Shown: one piece after another, positions 23,914-32,078 of the stretch
Layout: every line of letters starts with the position of its first letter
Position numbering within the stretch: the first letter of the stretch is position 1
Source of the DNA: Massilia aquatica
Lineage (GTDB): Bacteria; Pseudomonadota; Gammaproteobacteria; Burkholderiales; Burkholderiaceae_D
Reading direction: 5' to 3'
Length of the DNA: 64,000 nt
NCBI RefSeq assembly: GCF_011682045.1
Contig: NZ_VVIW01000016.1
Coordinates: forward strand, 1 to 64,000
Notes under the pieces: generated by a model
The model's database searches: none
Seen by the model: only the letters and a program-made list of their open reading frames with translations
What the model was told of the DNA's origin: nothing
Made by a program: the position numbers and the translations under genes

Positions 23914-25434
23914 TTAACGCAGGTTGACCAGCGTCTGCAACACCGAATCCTGCGTCTTGATGGTCTGCGCATTGGCCTGGTACACCCGCTGCGCCGTGAT
24001 CATATTGACCAGTTCCGCCGTCAGGTCGACATTCGAACTCTCCACCGCCGAGGCCTGCAAATTGCCGAAACTGCCAGAATTCGGCGTACCGATCAGCGGG
24101 CCGCCCGAGGTCGGCGTCTGCGCCCAGGCATTGTTGCCCAGCGGTTGCAGCCCGTTCGGATTGGCGAAATTGGCCAGCACCACTTGTCCCAGCGGACGCG
24201 ATTCGCCATTGCTGTACTGTCCCAGGATGGTGCCGTCAGGCCCTGCCGAGAAACGCTGCAGGTTACCCGCCGTGTAGCCGTCCTGGCTCGATTTCTTCTC
24301 TTCCGTGGCGTCGCCATACTGGGTCGAACCGGCGAAATACAGGTCGAATTCGATGGTCGGCTTGGAACCGGTCAGCGGGAACACCGGCAATTCGATCTGC
24401 AATGGCAAGGTCTGCGGCGCCATGGCGGCGGCGTTCAGCACGCCATTGGTATCGAAATTGAGGTGGCCGGCGCGCACGCCCGGGACCTTAACGGCGGCGG
24501 CGATCAGCTTGTCGATCTCGGCCGGAGTGATGCCGGGCGTGCCGCCGGCGCTGGTGGCGGCGGTGGTAATTGCGGTCTGCTGGGCGGCGGTGGCGCCCTT
24601 GGTGCCCGCGGCGGCGGCCACGGCGGCGCCGGCGGCGGTGGCGTAGGCGGCGGCGGCGGCGGCCAGGTTACCCGGCGGCACGGCGGTGGCGGCGGTCTGG
24701 AAGGCGGTGCGTGCGGTGGTCGCGCCGGTATCGGTCTGGGCCGCGGCGGCCACGGCCTGGTTGGTGATTTCCACCCCGTCCGAACCGACGTACACGTCCC
24801 ACGCGCCAGGGCCGGTCTTGACGTAGTAGGTCGACATCACGTGCGAGTTGCCGAGGCTGTCGAAGACGTCGATCGAAGTCTGCTTGTTGTAGGTTTCCGG
24901 ATCGGCCGCGTTGAACGGCACCTTGATCGGCAGCGGGCTGCGCGAATCGAGGTTGAGCTTGGTATCGACTCGGGTCGTTTCGAGCGGATCCATGTCCTTG
25001 TTGTCGATCTTCAGCGGCACGGCCGAGCCGGTCAGGATGTTGCCGCTTTCGCCGACGGTATACCCGGTCAGCTTGGCGCCCTGGGCGTTGATCACGAAGC
25101 CGTTCTTGTCGAGCGAAAACTGGCCATTGCGCGAATATTGCACGTCGCCGTTGACATCGGTGCGGAAGAAACCGGCGCCGTTGATCGCGATGTCGAGCGG
25201 GTTGTTCGAGCTTTCGATATTACCCTGGGTGAACTGCTGGGCGATCTGCGAGACTTTCACGCCGATCCCGGCCTGGTTGCCGCCGGCGCCGTTGAGCGAA
25301 TTGGCGTACATGTCCGCAAACTGCGCCTGCGACCCCTTGAAACCGACGGTGCTGGCGTTGGCGATGTTGTTACCGATAACGTCGAGCGATTTGGCTGCGC
25401 CATTCAAGCCGCTAAGTCCTTGTTGAAACGACAT
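23914..25434 (-). CDS. flgE: FlgE, flagellar hook protein with an Ala-rich insert
   Basis: The 506-residue protein begins MSFQQGLSGLNGAAKSLDVI, with GNNIANASTVGFKGSQAQFA, and ends NMITAQRVYQANAQTIKTQD, the hook signatures. It polymerises into the hook after export, capped by FlgD. It is longer than the usual ~400 residues. Residues ~224-320 (24475-24765) are an Ala/Thr-rich insert with runs such as NLAAAAAAYATAAGAAVAAA, placed in the surface-exposed middle of the chain. The flanking D1-type parts (SLGNSHVMSTYYVKTGPG, GHLNFDTNGVLNAA) are conserved. The insert is probably a lineage-specific outer domain or linker. Confidence 0.97.
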   Translation of the reverse strand: MSFQQGLSGLNGAAKSLDVIGNNIANASTVGFKGSQAQFADMYANSLNGAGGNQAGIGVKVSQIAQQFTQGNIESSNNPLDIAINGAGFFRTDVNGDVQYSRNGQFSLDKNGFVINAQGAKLTGYTVGESGNILTGSAVPLKIDNKDMDPLETTRVDTKLNLDSRSPLPIKVPFNAADPETYNKQTSIDVFDSLGNSHVMSTYYVKTGPGAWDVYVGSDGVEITNQAVAAAAQTDTGATTARTAFQTAATAVPPGNLAAAAAAYATAAGAAVAAAAGTKGATAAQQTAITTAATSAGGTPGITPAEIDKLIAAAVKVPGVRAGHLNFDTNGVLNAAAMAPQTLPLQIELPVFPLTGSKPTIEFDLYFAGSTQYGDATEEKKSSQDGYTAGNLQRFSAGPDGTILGQYSNGESRPLGQVVLANFANPNGLQPLGNNAWAQTPTSGGPLIGTPNSGSFGNLQASAVESSNVDLTAELVNMITAQRVYQANAQTIKTQDSVLQTLVNLR

Positions 25435-25473
25435 GGTGTTTCTCCTGAAAATGAATAAGTAGTAGCGGCTTGT

Positions 25474-26187
25474 TTACAGAATTTGCTTGACGTCGCTCAT
25501 TGATACGACGCCCCGCGAGGGCAGATTCAGCTTGACGCCATCCTTGGCGCTGGTGGTCACGCTGGCGACCGTGTCGAACGACAGGGCCTTGGCATCTTTT
25601 AAGACTTCGCCGCCGCGCTCGGCGACGATACGGATCAGGTAATTGCCATCCTTGAGCGCGATCGGCTTGCCGGCCGCGTCGAGCTTGGTCGGGTCGACCA
25701 CCCCGTCCCAGGCCACCGGCACGGTGCCGGCCGCCTGCTTGCCGAGGTCGATGGTCTGGACATCCTTGCCGGTCTTCGGATCGGTGACAATCAGCTGCAC
25801 CTTGTCGGCCGGGGTAGCCATGTGCACGCCCATGATGCCCTTGCCGCCGGCCAGGGTCACGCCATTGCCGTCGACCAGCACGCCGTGCCCGATCAGGTTA
25901 GCGGCCTGCAAGCCTTCCGAACTCTGGTAGCTCGACTTGAGCGATTCCATGGTCGTGTTCAGCTTGTTGACGCCGGTCACCGTCGACAGCTGGGCCAGCT
26001 GGCTGGTGATCTGCGCATTGTCGAGCGGATTCATCGGATCCTGGTTCTTGAGCTGGGTGACCAGCAGGGTCATGAACTTATTGGTGTCGGCCTCGACGCT
26101 GCCTTCGACCGCTTTCGGCTTCTTGGGATTGACGGCGTTAAGCAAGTCTTGCGACATCACGGGGGCGTTGGAATTGACGGTTGACAT
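25474..26187 (-). CDS. flgD: FlgD, hook assembly scaffold (hook cap)
   Basis: The 237-residue protein has the FlgD N-terminal block TNKFMTLLVTQLKNQDPMNP followed by LDNAQITSQLAQLSTVTGVN. The C-terminal half holds FlgD tudor/Ig-like segments (VPVAWDGVVDP, LKDGNYLIRIVAE). It caps the growing hook and is released once FlgK binds. It lies 26 bp after flgC and 39 bp before flgE. The length is normal. Confidence 0.97.
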   Translation of the reverse strand: MSTVNSNAPVMSQDLLNAVNPKKPKAVEGSVEADTNKFMTLLVTQLKNQDPMNPLDNAQITSQLAQLSTVTGVNKLNTTMESLKSSYQSSEGLQAANLIGHGVLVDGNGVTLAGGKGIMGVHMATPADKVQLIVTDPKTGKDVQTIDLGKQAAGTVPVAWDGVVDPTKLDAAGKPIALKDGNYLIRIVAERGGEVLKDAKALSFDTVASVTTSAKDGVKLNLPSRGVVSMSDVKQIL

Positions 26188-26213
26188 GGCGGCTTCTCAG
26201 TGTATGACTCAGG

Positions 26214-26615
26214 TTATTGACCGATGGTCAACGTTTTCATCAACAGCGACTTGGCCGCGTTCATGGTTTCGACATTGGTCTGGTAAGAACGCGAGGCCGA
26301 CAGCATGTTGACCATCTCGTCAACCACGTTCACGTTCGGCATGGCCACATAACCCTTCTCGTCGGCCATCGGATGTTTCGGGTCGTACACCTGCTTGAGC
26401 GGGGAAGGATCGTCGATCACTTCGCGCACCTTGACGGCGGTGCCGGCGCCGCCGGTCGGGACCGCCTCGAACACGACCTGCTTGGCGCGGTAGGCTTCGC
26501 CGCTGGCACTGGTGGCGCTGTCGGCGTTGGCCAGGTTGCTGGCGGTGGCGTTGAGGCGCTGGGCCTGGGCGCTCATGGCCGAGCCGGACACGTTAAAGAT
26601 ATTAAACAGCGACAT
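26214..26615 (-). CDS. flgC: FlgC, proximal rod protein
   Basis: The 133-residue protein starts [20 protein letters not shown], has the rod motif [13 protein letters not shown] and ends [20 protein letters not shown], all diagnostic of FlgC. It builds the proximal rod with FlgB and FlgF. It is separated from flgB by 2 bp, so the two are translated together. Confidence 0.98.
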   Translation of the reverse strand: MSLFNIFNVSGSAMSAQAQRLNATASNLANADSATSASGEAYRAKQVVFEAVPTGGAGTAVKVREVIDDPSPLKQVYDPKHPMADEKGYVAMPNVNVVDEMVNMLSASRSYQTNVETMNAAKSLLMKTLTIGQ

Positions 26616-26617
26616 GG

Positions 26618-27040
26618 TTACTGGCCTCCCTGGACGGCCATGGTCATGCCGCGAATCTGCATATTAATGAAGGTCACCGCCGCTTCGTAGCGCAGGGCGT
26701 TGTCGGCGAACTGGTTGCGCTCGACATCCATGTCGACCGTATTGCCGTCGACCGCGCCCTGGGCCGGGGTGCGGTACATCACCGGGGTGCCGTTGGCCAG
26801 CACGTCGCCCTTGGCGGCGCCGGCCGGCATGTGGGCCGCGGCGGTCTGCTTGAGCACGCCCGCCGGCGGCGTATTCTTGGCCAGCACGCCTTGCAGGGCG
26901 CTGGCGAAATCAATATCGCGCGCCTTGTAATTAGGCGTATCCGCATTCGCGATGTTCGACGCCAGCAATTCCTGGCGTTGCGAGCGCAGGCTCAGGGCCG
27001 TCTCGTTAAAGCGCATGTAATCGTCGAGTTTGCCAATCAT
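26618..27040 (-). CDS. flgB: FlgB, proximal rod protein
   Basis: The product is 140 residues from ATG 27040 ([20 protein letters not shown]), preceded by GGAG; the open frame to 27157 is not coding. The motif [20 protein letters not shown] is the FlgB rod signature. FlgB is the first gene of the - strand flg operon and initiates rod assembly on the MS ring. The promoter must lie in the 27041-27223 gap shared with the divergent flgA; I see no convincing sigma-54 or sigma-28 site there. Confidence 0.97.
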   Translation of the reverse strand: MIGKLDDYMRFNETALSLRSQRQELLASNIANADTPNYKARDIDFASALQGVLAKNTPPAGVLKQTAAAHMPAGAAKGDVLANGTPVMYRTPAQGAVDGNTVDMDVERNQFADNALRYEAAVTFINMQIRGMTMAVQGGQ

Positions 27041-27223
27041 GTCGTGCTCCGCATCTGTCGACTGCCTCCGGGTTGGCGGCAATGTACTTGTGATGACAGG
27101 ATGAATCATACGGCCCGCCCTGCTTGCCCAATCGAACGATAAGGAACGCCAAAACACGGCTATTCAGGGATTCGCTGGCGGCGCGTGACGTCTATGATGC
27201 TCTCATTCCTGAAAGCAATCACC

Positions 27224-27928
27224 ATGAAAATCACTTTGTTTACGGCCCTCTTGCTTGCCTCGCAATGTTGCTTCGCGCAGCCAGCCGCCGCCCCGGCGCC
27301 GGCCTTGCAGGACCCGGCGGTGCTCAAGCGCGTGGCCGAAGACTACCTGCGCGCCCAGAACGCGGCCGTGGCGGGCGAGGTGACGGTCACGGCCGGCCCG
27401 GTCAACCAGCGCATGAGCCTGGCCTCCTGCCCTGAACCCCAGGCTTTCCAGCAGCCGGGGGCGCGCACGTCCGGAAAAACCACGGTCGGCGTGCGCTGCA
27501 CCGCGCCGGTCGCGTGGACGGTGTATATTCAGGCACAGGTGAGCGTGGTGACCGCTTACGTGGCCACCGCCGTGCCGCTGGTCCAGGGCCAGACAATTGA
27601 ACAATCGCAATTAGTGTTGCTTAAAGGCGACATTGGAACGATGCCGAACGGGGTCGTGACCGACATGGCGCAAGCGGTCGGACGCACCAGTACGGTGTCG
27701 CTCGCCTCCGGCACCCCGCTGCGCCTCGACGCGCTGCGCGGCAAGCCGGTGGTGCAGCAAGGGCAACTGGTCAGGGTAGTGTCGAGCGGCAATGGCTTCC
27801 GGGTATCTGCCGAAGCGCGCGCAATCGGCAATGCCAGCGATGGCCAGGTGGTACAAGTGAGAACGCCGGCCGGCGCCATCCTCAGCGGGGTGGCCAGGGC
27901 GGGCGGCCTGGTGGAGGTGGTCTTTTAG
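27224..27928 (+). CDS. flgA: FlgA, P-ring assembly chaperone
   Basis: The product is about 234 residues with a signal peptide (MKITLFTALLLASQCCFAQ) and a C-terminal SAF domain: VPLVQGQTIEQSQLVLLKGD, LASGTPLRLDALR and GQVVQVRTPAGAILSGVARA. It works in the periplasm to help FlgI form the P ring. ATG 27224 gives a clean signal peptide; ATG 27194 or 27185 would add a short extension, and ribosome sites are weak for all. It is divergent from flgB and leads towards flgM-flgN. Confidence 0.93.
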   Translation: MKITLFTALLLASQCCFAQPAAAPAPALQDPAVLKRVAEDYLRAQNAAVAGEVTVTAGPVNQRMSLASCPEPQAFQQPGARTSGKTTVGVRCTAPVAWTVYIQAQVSVVTAYVATAVPLVQGQTIEQSQLVLLKGDIGTMPNGVVTDMAQAVGRTSTVSLASGTPLRLDALRGKPVVQQGQLVRVVSSGNGFRVSAEARAIGNASDGQVVQVRTPAGAILSGVARAGGLVEVVF

Positions 27929-27958
27929 ACAAGGGTTCAAACTCCCGCAGGAATGCGC

Positions 27959-27985
27959 TAAAGTTTACGCCGCATGCGCCGTTAC
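27959..27985 (+). promoter_or_regulatory. Sigma-28 (FliA) promoter of flgMN
   Basis: TAAAGTTT (27959-27966), exactly 11 bases, then GCCGTTAC (27978-27985). The -35 is identical to consensus and the -10 keeps GCCG and later matches. It lies between the flgA stop and the flgM start, about 50 bp upstream of flgM, so FliA can drive its own anti-sigma factor, as in enteric bacteria. Confidence 0.85.
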
Positions 27986-28035
27986 TTACGCAGACCCTGG
28001 AGTTTTTACCGCTCCGCCCAGAGAAGGATGATGCT

Positions 28036-28341
28036 GTGAAAATTAACGACAACCTCAAGACCAACCCCGGCCTGCCTGCGGCGAGTACACCCGCAGCCAA
28101 CGCCAAGAGCACCGAAAAAGCCGCCAGCGCGGCCCCGGCCAGCACCGACAGCGTCAAGCTGTCGTCGCAGGGCCAGGCCATGGCCAGTTCGGTTGGCAAC
28201 AGCAATAGCGTGTTCGACACCAAAAAAGTCGAGCGCATCAAGCTGGCGATCGCCGACGGCCAGTTCCAGGTCAATTCCGAGAAAGTTGCGGATGGCTTGC
28301 TCGACACCGTGCGCGACCTGCTGCATTCCCGTCAACGCTAA
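28036..28341 (+). CDS. flgM: FlgM, anti-sigma-28 factor
   Basis: The 101-residue protein starts at GTG 28036 behind GAGAAGG (28021-28027). It opens MKINDNLKTNPGLPA, has a disordered Ala/Ser/Lys-rich N-terminal half and a C-terminal FliA-binding region KKVERIKLAIADGQFQVNSE with KVADGLLDTVRDLL. It holds FliA inactive until it is secreted through the finished hook-basal body. It is preceded by a strong sigma-28 promoter and followed 24 bp later by flgN. Confidence 0.96.
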   Translation: MKINDNLKTNPGLPAASTPAANAKSTEKAASAAPASTDSVKLSSQGQAMASSVGNSNSVFDTKKVERIKLAIADGQFQVNSEKVADGLLDTVRDLLHSRQR

Positions 28342-28344
28342 CCG

Positions 28345-28360
28345 CGCCGGTTTTCCGGCG
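28345..28360 (+). other. Perfect hairpin between flgM and flgN
   Basis: CGCCGG-TTTT-CCGGCG lies between the flgM stop and the flgN ATG, ending five bases before that ATG. There is no following T-run, so it is not an obvious terminator. It occupies the place where the flgN ribosome site should be, so it could affect flgN translation or mRNA decay. That effect is inference. Confidence 0.5.
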
Positions 28361-28365
28361 ATACC

Positions 28366-28845
28366 ATGACCATGCCAACAGCCACTCCGAGCACGACCCT
28401 GGCGCAGGAACTTGCCTTGATCACGTCCGTGCTGGACTTGATGACGCAGGAGCAGCAATTGCTGGTCAGCGCGGACACGGCCGGTCTCGACGAGCTTACT
28501 CCGCGCAAGGCCCAGGTGGTGGTCGCCATGACGGCGCTGGCCCGCGAGCGCCACGCGTGCCTGGCGGCGGCCGGTTTTGCGGCGGACGATGGCGGCATGC
28601 AGGCGTGGGTGGAAGGCAGCGGCGCGGCCGATGCATTGTCTGGCTGGCAAGCCTTGCTGGACAAGACGCGCGAGGCAAAAGAATTGAACCGTATCAACGG
28701 CATGCTGATCACCCGGCAGCTGTCGCATACCCAGGGATTGATCAACGCCATGCGCACCCCGGCCGGCGGCGGCGACGCGGCGGTGTACGGCAAGAGCGGC
28801 CAGGCCGCGCCGGGCGGACCGTCGAAGCGCTACGTGGTGGGGTGA
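28366..28845 (+). CDS. flgN: FlgN, export chaperone for FlgK and FlgL
   Basis: The 159-residue protein is helical, with LAQELALITSVLDLMTQEQQ, LTPRKAQVVVAMTALAR and REAKELNRINGMLITRQLSH, and has the Gly/Ala-rich tail usual in betaproteobacterial FlgN (VYGKSGQAAPGG). FlgN binds the C-termini of FlgK and FlgL and delivers them to the export gate. It is co-transcribed with flgM from the sigma-28 promoter. ATG 28366 or 28372 could be the start; neither has a clear Shine-Dalgarno sequence because a hairpin lies directly upstream. Confidence 0.9.
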   Translation: MTMPTATPSTTLAQELALITSVLDLMTQEQQLLVSADTAGLDELTPRKAQVVVAMTALARERHACLAAAGFAADDGGMQAWVEGSGAADALSGWQALLDKTREAKELNRINGMLITRQLSHTQGLINAMRTPAGGGDAAVYGKSGQAAPGGPSKRYVVG

Positions 28846-28905
28846 GCAAGATACACAGGCGGCGCCAGAGTCCTTGCGCCGTCGCCAATACACAGGCAGG
28901 AACCT

Positions 28906-29754
28906 ATGCTGGTGCTATCTCCAAGCAACAAGCCAAGCGCGTTCGCTTGCGCTGCTTTTTTCCTTTCCCTGCTCCCCGTCGCATGCTGTGCTCAGGCTAA
29001 CGCTGACGCGCCAGCACAGCACAGCACGCTTACCCACACACTGACCCTGCGCCTGTGCGTCGATGAGCGCGCCCACCTGCCCTTCATCACGGCCGATGGC
29101 AAAGGCACGGCCGGAGAATTAATCCGCCAGGCCGCCAGGGAAAGCGGGATCGAAGTGACGTTTTATGGAGCGCCTGTGGTCCGCTGCCGTGAAGAAATTC
29201 GTGCCGGCGTAGCGGACGGTTTTCCGACCGCCCCATACACCCCGAGCCTGACTTCGTTCATGTCGTTTCCCATGCATGGGGCGGCGCCGGACAACACGCG
29301 CGCCGTCATGCTAGCGCGTGCCATGGTCTTTCGGCGCAAGGGCAGCGCGCTGGACTGGGACGGCAAGCAGTTCAGCCACCGCAACTTGCCCGTGCTGGTC
29401 CCGTTCGGCGCTGTGCTGTTGCTCGATCGCCTGCAAGCGATGGGGGTGCCGCACGACGACAAGGGCAAAACCCTCGACCTGATTTTCGCCAAGCTGGCGG
29501 CCCAGCGCGGCGACGCCGCCATCGGCGCTGAATACAGCGGCATCGCCCATCTGACTGAACCGCGTTTCGCCACCCAGTTGGAAATGCTGCCGGTACCGTT
29601 CTCGGAAGAACCGTATTTCCTGGGTGTGGCCAGCGACTATCACAGCGCGCATCCTGCTGCGGTCGAACGCCTGTGGGACGCTATCGGACGCATCGGCAAG
29701 TCAGCCGCCTATCGCGCGTATTACCAAAAGGCGGTCAAGGGCGCGGCGCACTGA
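28906..29754 (+). CDS. Periplasmic solute-binding protein, family 3 type
   Basis: The 282-residue protein starts at ATG 28906 behind CAGGAA, with a signal peptide ending near CCAQA. The mature part has the type-2 periplasmic binding protein pattern: LRLCVDERAHLPFITADGKG, GELIRQAARESGIEVTFYG, REEIRAGVADGFPTAPYTP and, near the end, FSEEPYFLGVASDYHSAHPA. No transporter genes are adjacent, so it may be a stand-alone binding or sensory protein rather than an ABC component. The ligand is unknown. It lies behind flgN but has its own ribosome site and a 60-bp gap. Confidence 0.75.
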   Translation: MLVLSPSNKPSAFACAAFFLSLLPVACCAQANADAPAQHSTLTHTLTLRLCVDERAHLPFITADGKGTAGELIRQAARESGIEVTFYGAPVVRCREEIRAGVADGFPTAPYTPSLTSFMSFPMHGAAPDNTRAVMLARAMVFRRKGSALDWDGKQFSHRNLPVLVPFGAVLLLDRLQAMGVPHDDKGKTLDLIFAKLAAQRGDAAIGAEYSGIAHLTEPRFATQLEMLPVPFSEEPYFLGVASDYHSAHPAAVERLWDAIGRIGKSAAYRAYYQKAVKGAAH

Positions 29755-29913
29755 TCGCGCAGCTGTCAATGGCGCGGCGGCGACCTCGTCCCGGCATCAT
29801 TGTTCTGTCCGGCAATTACCTGCCGAAGCTGAGCGACCATCCCTGTGCCGCTGCCGCCAGCACGATCATCGCGCGCGCCGTTGTCAATGCGACGGGGCAC
29901 GGACTACGTCGGC

Positions 29914-31749
29914 CTAAGGCAAAGCCGGATTCTGATACACAAGCTTGCCGCCCACCACCGTCTGCAGCACCTTGATGTCGGCAATCTCTTCATCCGGTAT
30001 CTGGAAGAAATTGCGGTCCAACACGATCATATCCGCCAGTTTGCCCACTTCCAGCGACCCGACCTGCCCTTCCTGGCGCAAGGTGTACGCGGCGTTCATG
30101 GTCACCGCCCGCAACACGGCGGCGCGCGGCATGCCCGGCGCCGGGCCCAGCTGACCGGCGAACGCCGGCCCGGCCGCCAGCGCGTTGGTGCGGGTCACGC
30201 CGACCTTGAGCGCGAACCATTGGTCGAGCGCATCGACCGGCCAGTCGCTGCCGAACACCACGCGCGCGCCGGCGTCGAGCAGCAGCGACTGCGGCTCGAG
30301 AATCGCGTAGCGCGCCGGTCCCAGGTAATCTTTCAACCCCGCCACCGTGTCCGGCGCCGGTTTGCCCCACTGGAACGACAGCACCGCGCTGGCGTCGAGC
30401 GCGGCAAACCGGCCAAAGTCGGCCGGATCGACGATTTCGGCATGCGCCAGCGCCGGCCGTGCGTCCTTGCCGCCGGGCGCGGCCCGCATGGCTTCAACGG
30501 CGTCGAGCGTTTCGCGTACCGCGCCGTCACCGTCGGCGTGCACGTGGGCATCGATGCCGGCCCTGGCCAGCCCGATCAGGATCGCTTTCAGCGCTTCCGG
30601 CTTGAAGTAGGTCGGCGGCCCCTTGCTGTCGCCCGCCACCCAGTGCGGCTGCTGCGCCGTGCCACGGTTGACGAAATACGGCGCGACCATGGTGCCGGTG
30701 AAGGCCGGCGCGGCGATCACGCCATCCATGTAGATCTTGGCGTGGCGCACGCGCATGGCCGGCTCAACGCCGTCGCCATCCTGGTGGTAGCGCCTGGCCA
30801 TCTTCAGCACCGACGCCACCGCGCGCGCCGGGTCGAGGGCGTCGTCGGTCGACACCTCGGCCGCGAAATGCGCGCGCGCGCTCAGCTTGCCCTGGCGCTC
30901 GATGGCGGTGAACGCGGTAAAGATTTCCTCGTCGCTGCTGGCATCGAGAAAACTGGTCACGCCCTGGCGCCCCAGCGCCTGCATGGCGAAACTGGCGGCG
31001 GTCACGTTCTCGGCCGCCGTGGTCTTGGGCAGCACTTTGCTGACCATTTCCATGGCCGCGTCTTCCAGCAGGCCGGTCGGCTCGCCGCCGCCGTCGCGCA
31101 CGATCTTGCCGGTCTCCGGGTCGGGTGTAGCGCGCCCGATGCCGGCCGCTTGCAGGCCGCGCGTACTGACCAGGTAGGAGTGGCCGAACGAGGAGCGCAC
31201 CGCGATCGGACGCTCGGTCTTGATGGCGTCGAGCGTGGCGCGGGTGGTTTCCACGCCGGCCGGCAGCATGCTTTGCTGGAACCAGTTGACCACTTGCAGC
31301 CACTTTTTGCCGCTATTGCCGGTCTTGCCGCCTTTGGCGCCACGGTCCTTGTCGGCGCAAGCCTGGATGCGCGCCTGGAACTGCGGCACGGTCAGCGCTT
31401 CGTAGTTCAGGTTGCAATGCAGGAGGCGCTTGCCGCCGGACAGCGGGTGCATGTGGGCGTCGATCAGGCCGGGCATCAGCATGCGCCCTTGCAGGTCGAC
31501 CAGGCGGGTCTGCTTGCCCTTGAACGCGACCGCGCCGGCGTTGTCGCCCACGTAGACAATGCGCCCGGCGCGCACGGCCAGCGCCTGGTGCACGCTGTCC
31601 TGGGCGTCAACGGTGTAGATGTAGCCGTTGCGGTAAATCGTCTCGGCGGCGTCGACGCTGCCGCGCGGCGCCCCCGCCCCGGCCGCCGGCAACACGCATG
31701 CCAGCGCCAGCGCAACGCCGCACTGCGGCCAGTTGTTTTTCTTTGTCAT
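29914..31749 (-). CDS. Exported amidohydrolase family 3 protein (YtcJ-like)
   Basis: The product is about 611 residues from ATG 31749 (MTKKNNWPQCGVALALACVL), preceded by GGGGAAG; the frame upstream to 31836 is not coding. A signal peptide is followed by the amidohydrolase body: TIYRNGYIYTVDAQDSVHQA, the metal-binding LIDAHMHPLSGGK, AKIYMDGVIAAPAFTG, HVHADGDGAVRETLDAVEA, VVFGSDWPVDALD and the C-terminal GSLEVGKLADMIVLDRNFF. The family hydrolyses C-N bonds in a metal-dependent TIM barrel; the natural substrate is unknown. It is monocistronic and divergent from the M35 peptidase. Confidence 0.9.
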   Translation of the reverse strand: MTKKNNWPQCGVALALACVLPAAGAGAPRGSVDAAETIYRNGYIYTVDAQDSVHQALAVRAGRIVYVGDNAGAVAFKGKQTRLVDLQGRMLMPGLIDAHMHPLSGGKRLLHCNLNYEALTVPQFQARIQACADKDRGAKGGKTGNSGKKWLQVVNWFQQSMLPAGVETTRATLDAIKTERPIAVRSSFGHSYLVSTRGLQAAGIGRATPDPETGKIVRDGGGEPTGLLEDAAMEMVSKVLPKTTAAENVTAASFAMQALGRQGVTSFLDASSDEEIFTAFTAIERQGKLSARAHFAAEVSTDDALDPARAVASVLKMARRYHQDGDGVEPAMRVRHAKIYMDGVIAAPAFTGTMVAPYFVNRGTAQQPHWVAGDSKGPPTYFKPEALKAILIGLARAGIDAHVHADGDGAVRETLDAVEAMRAAPGGKDARPALAHAEIVDPADFGRFAALDASAVLSFQWGKPAPDTVAGLKDYLGPARYAILEPQSLLLDAGARVVFGSDWPVDALDQWFALKVGVTRTNALAAGPAFAGQLGPAPGMPRAAVLRAVTMNAAYTLRQEGQVGSLEVGKLADMIVLDRNFFQIPDEEIADIKVLQTVVGGKLVYQNPALP

Positions 31750-32078
31750 TTCTTCCCCTTCAGTGCCAGCGATGGGCCCCGTCGAGCCCCGCCGCCAGAA
31801 TACACGCTTGCACGCAGCCCGGCACGCCAGCGTCAAAGATTTAACATTTTTGTTAATTATCGATGGAAATTTTTGCGGTCAACAAGCTTGATTTCATTGG
31901 GGAAATTGTGCGACTACACATTCTTTTTTGAGCGACAACGATACGTTCAGAATTCGCCGGAACGACACAATTACCGATGAATATGACTGTCGTATGCCTT
32001 TGTGCCGTGTAACGATGGGTTGTTGAGGCCGCCTTTGGCCCGGCACTCAGAACAAGCACATCACTCACGGAGAACTGT
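31750..32078. promoter_or_regulatory. Divergent intergenic region with a TTAACA-TGTTAA palindrome
   Basis: This 329-bp AT-rich gap separates the amidohydrolase (-) from the M35 peptidase (+) and must hold both promoters. A perfect inverted repeat TTAACA-TTTT-TGTTAA lies at 31841-31856, about 90 bp from the amidohydrolase start, and could be an operator. ACGGAGAA is the ribosome site of the peptidase gene. I could not assign confident -35/-10 pairs. Confidence 0.5.

Noticed and set aside
27041-27223. Sigma-54 promoter for the flgB operon
   Set aside because: No GG-N10-GC element with acceptable flanks was found on either strand of this gap.
29845-31980. 711-residue + strand frame opposite the amidohydrolase
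   Set aside because: Antisense shadow; the - strand protein has all amidohydrolase motifs.
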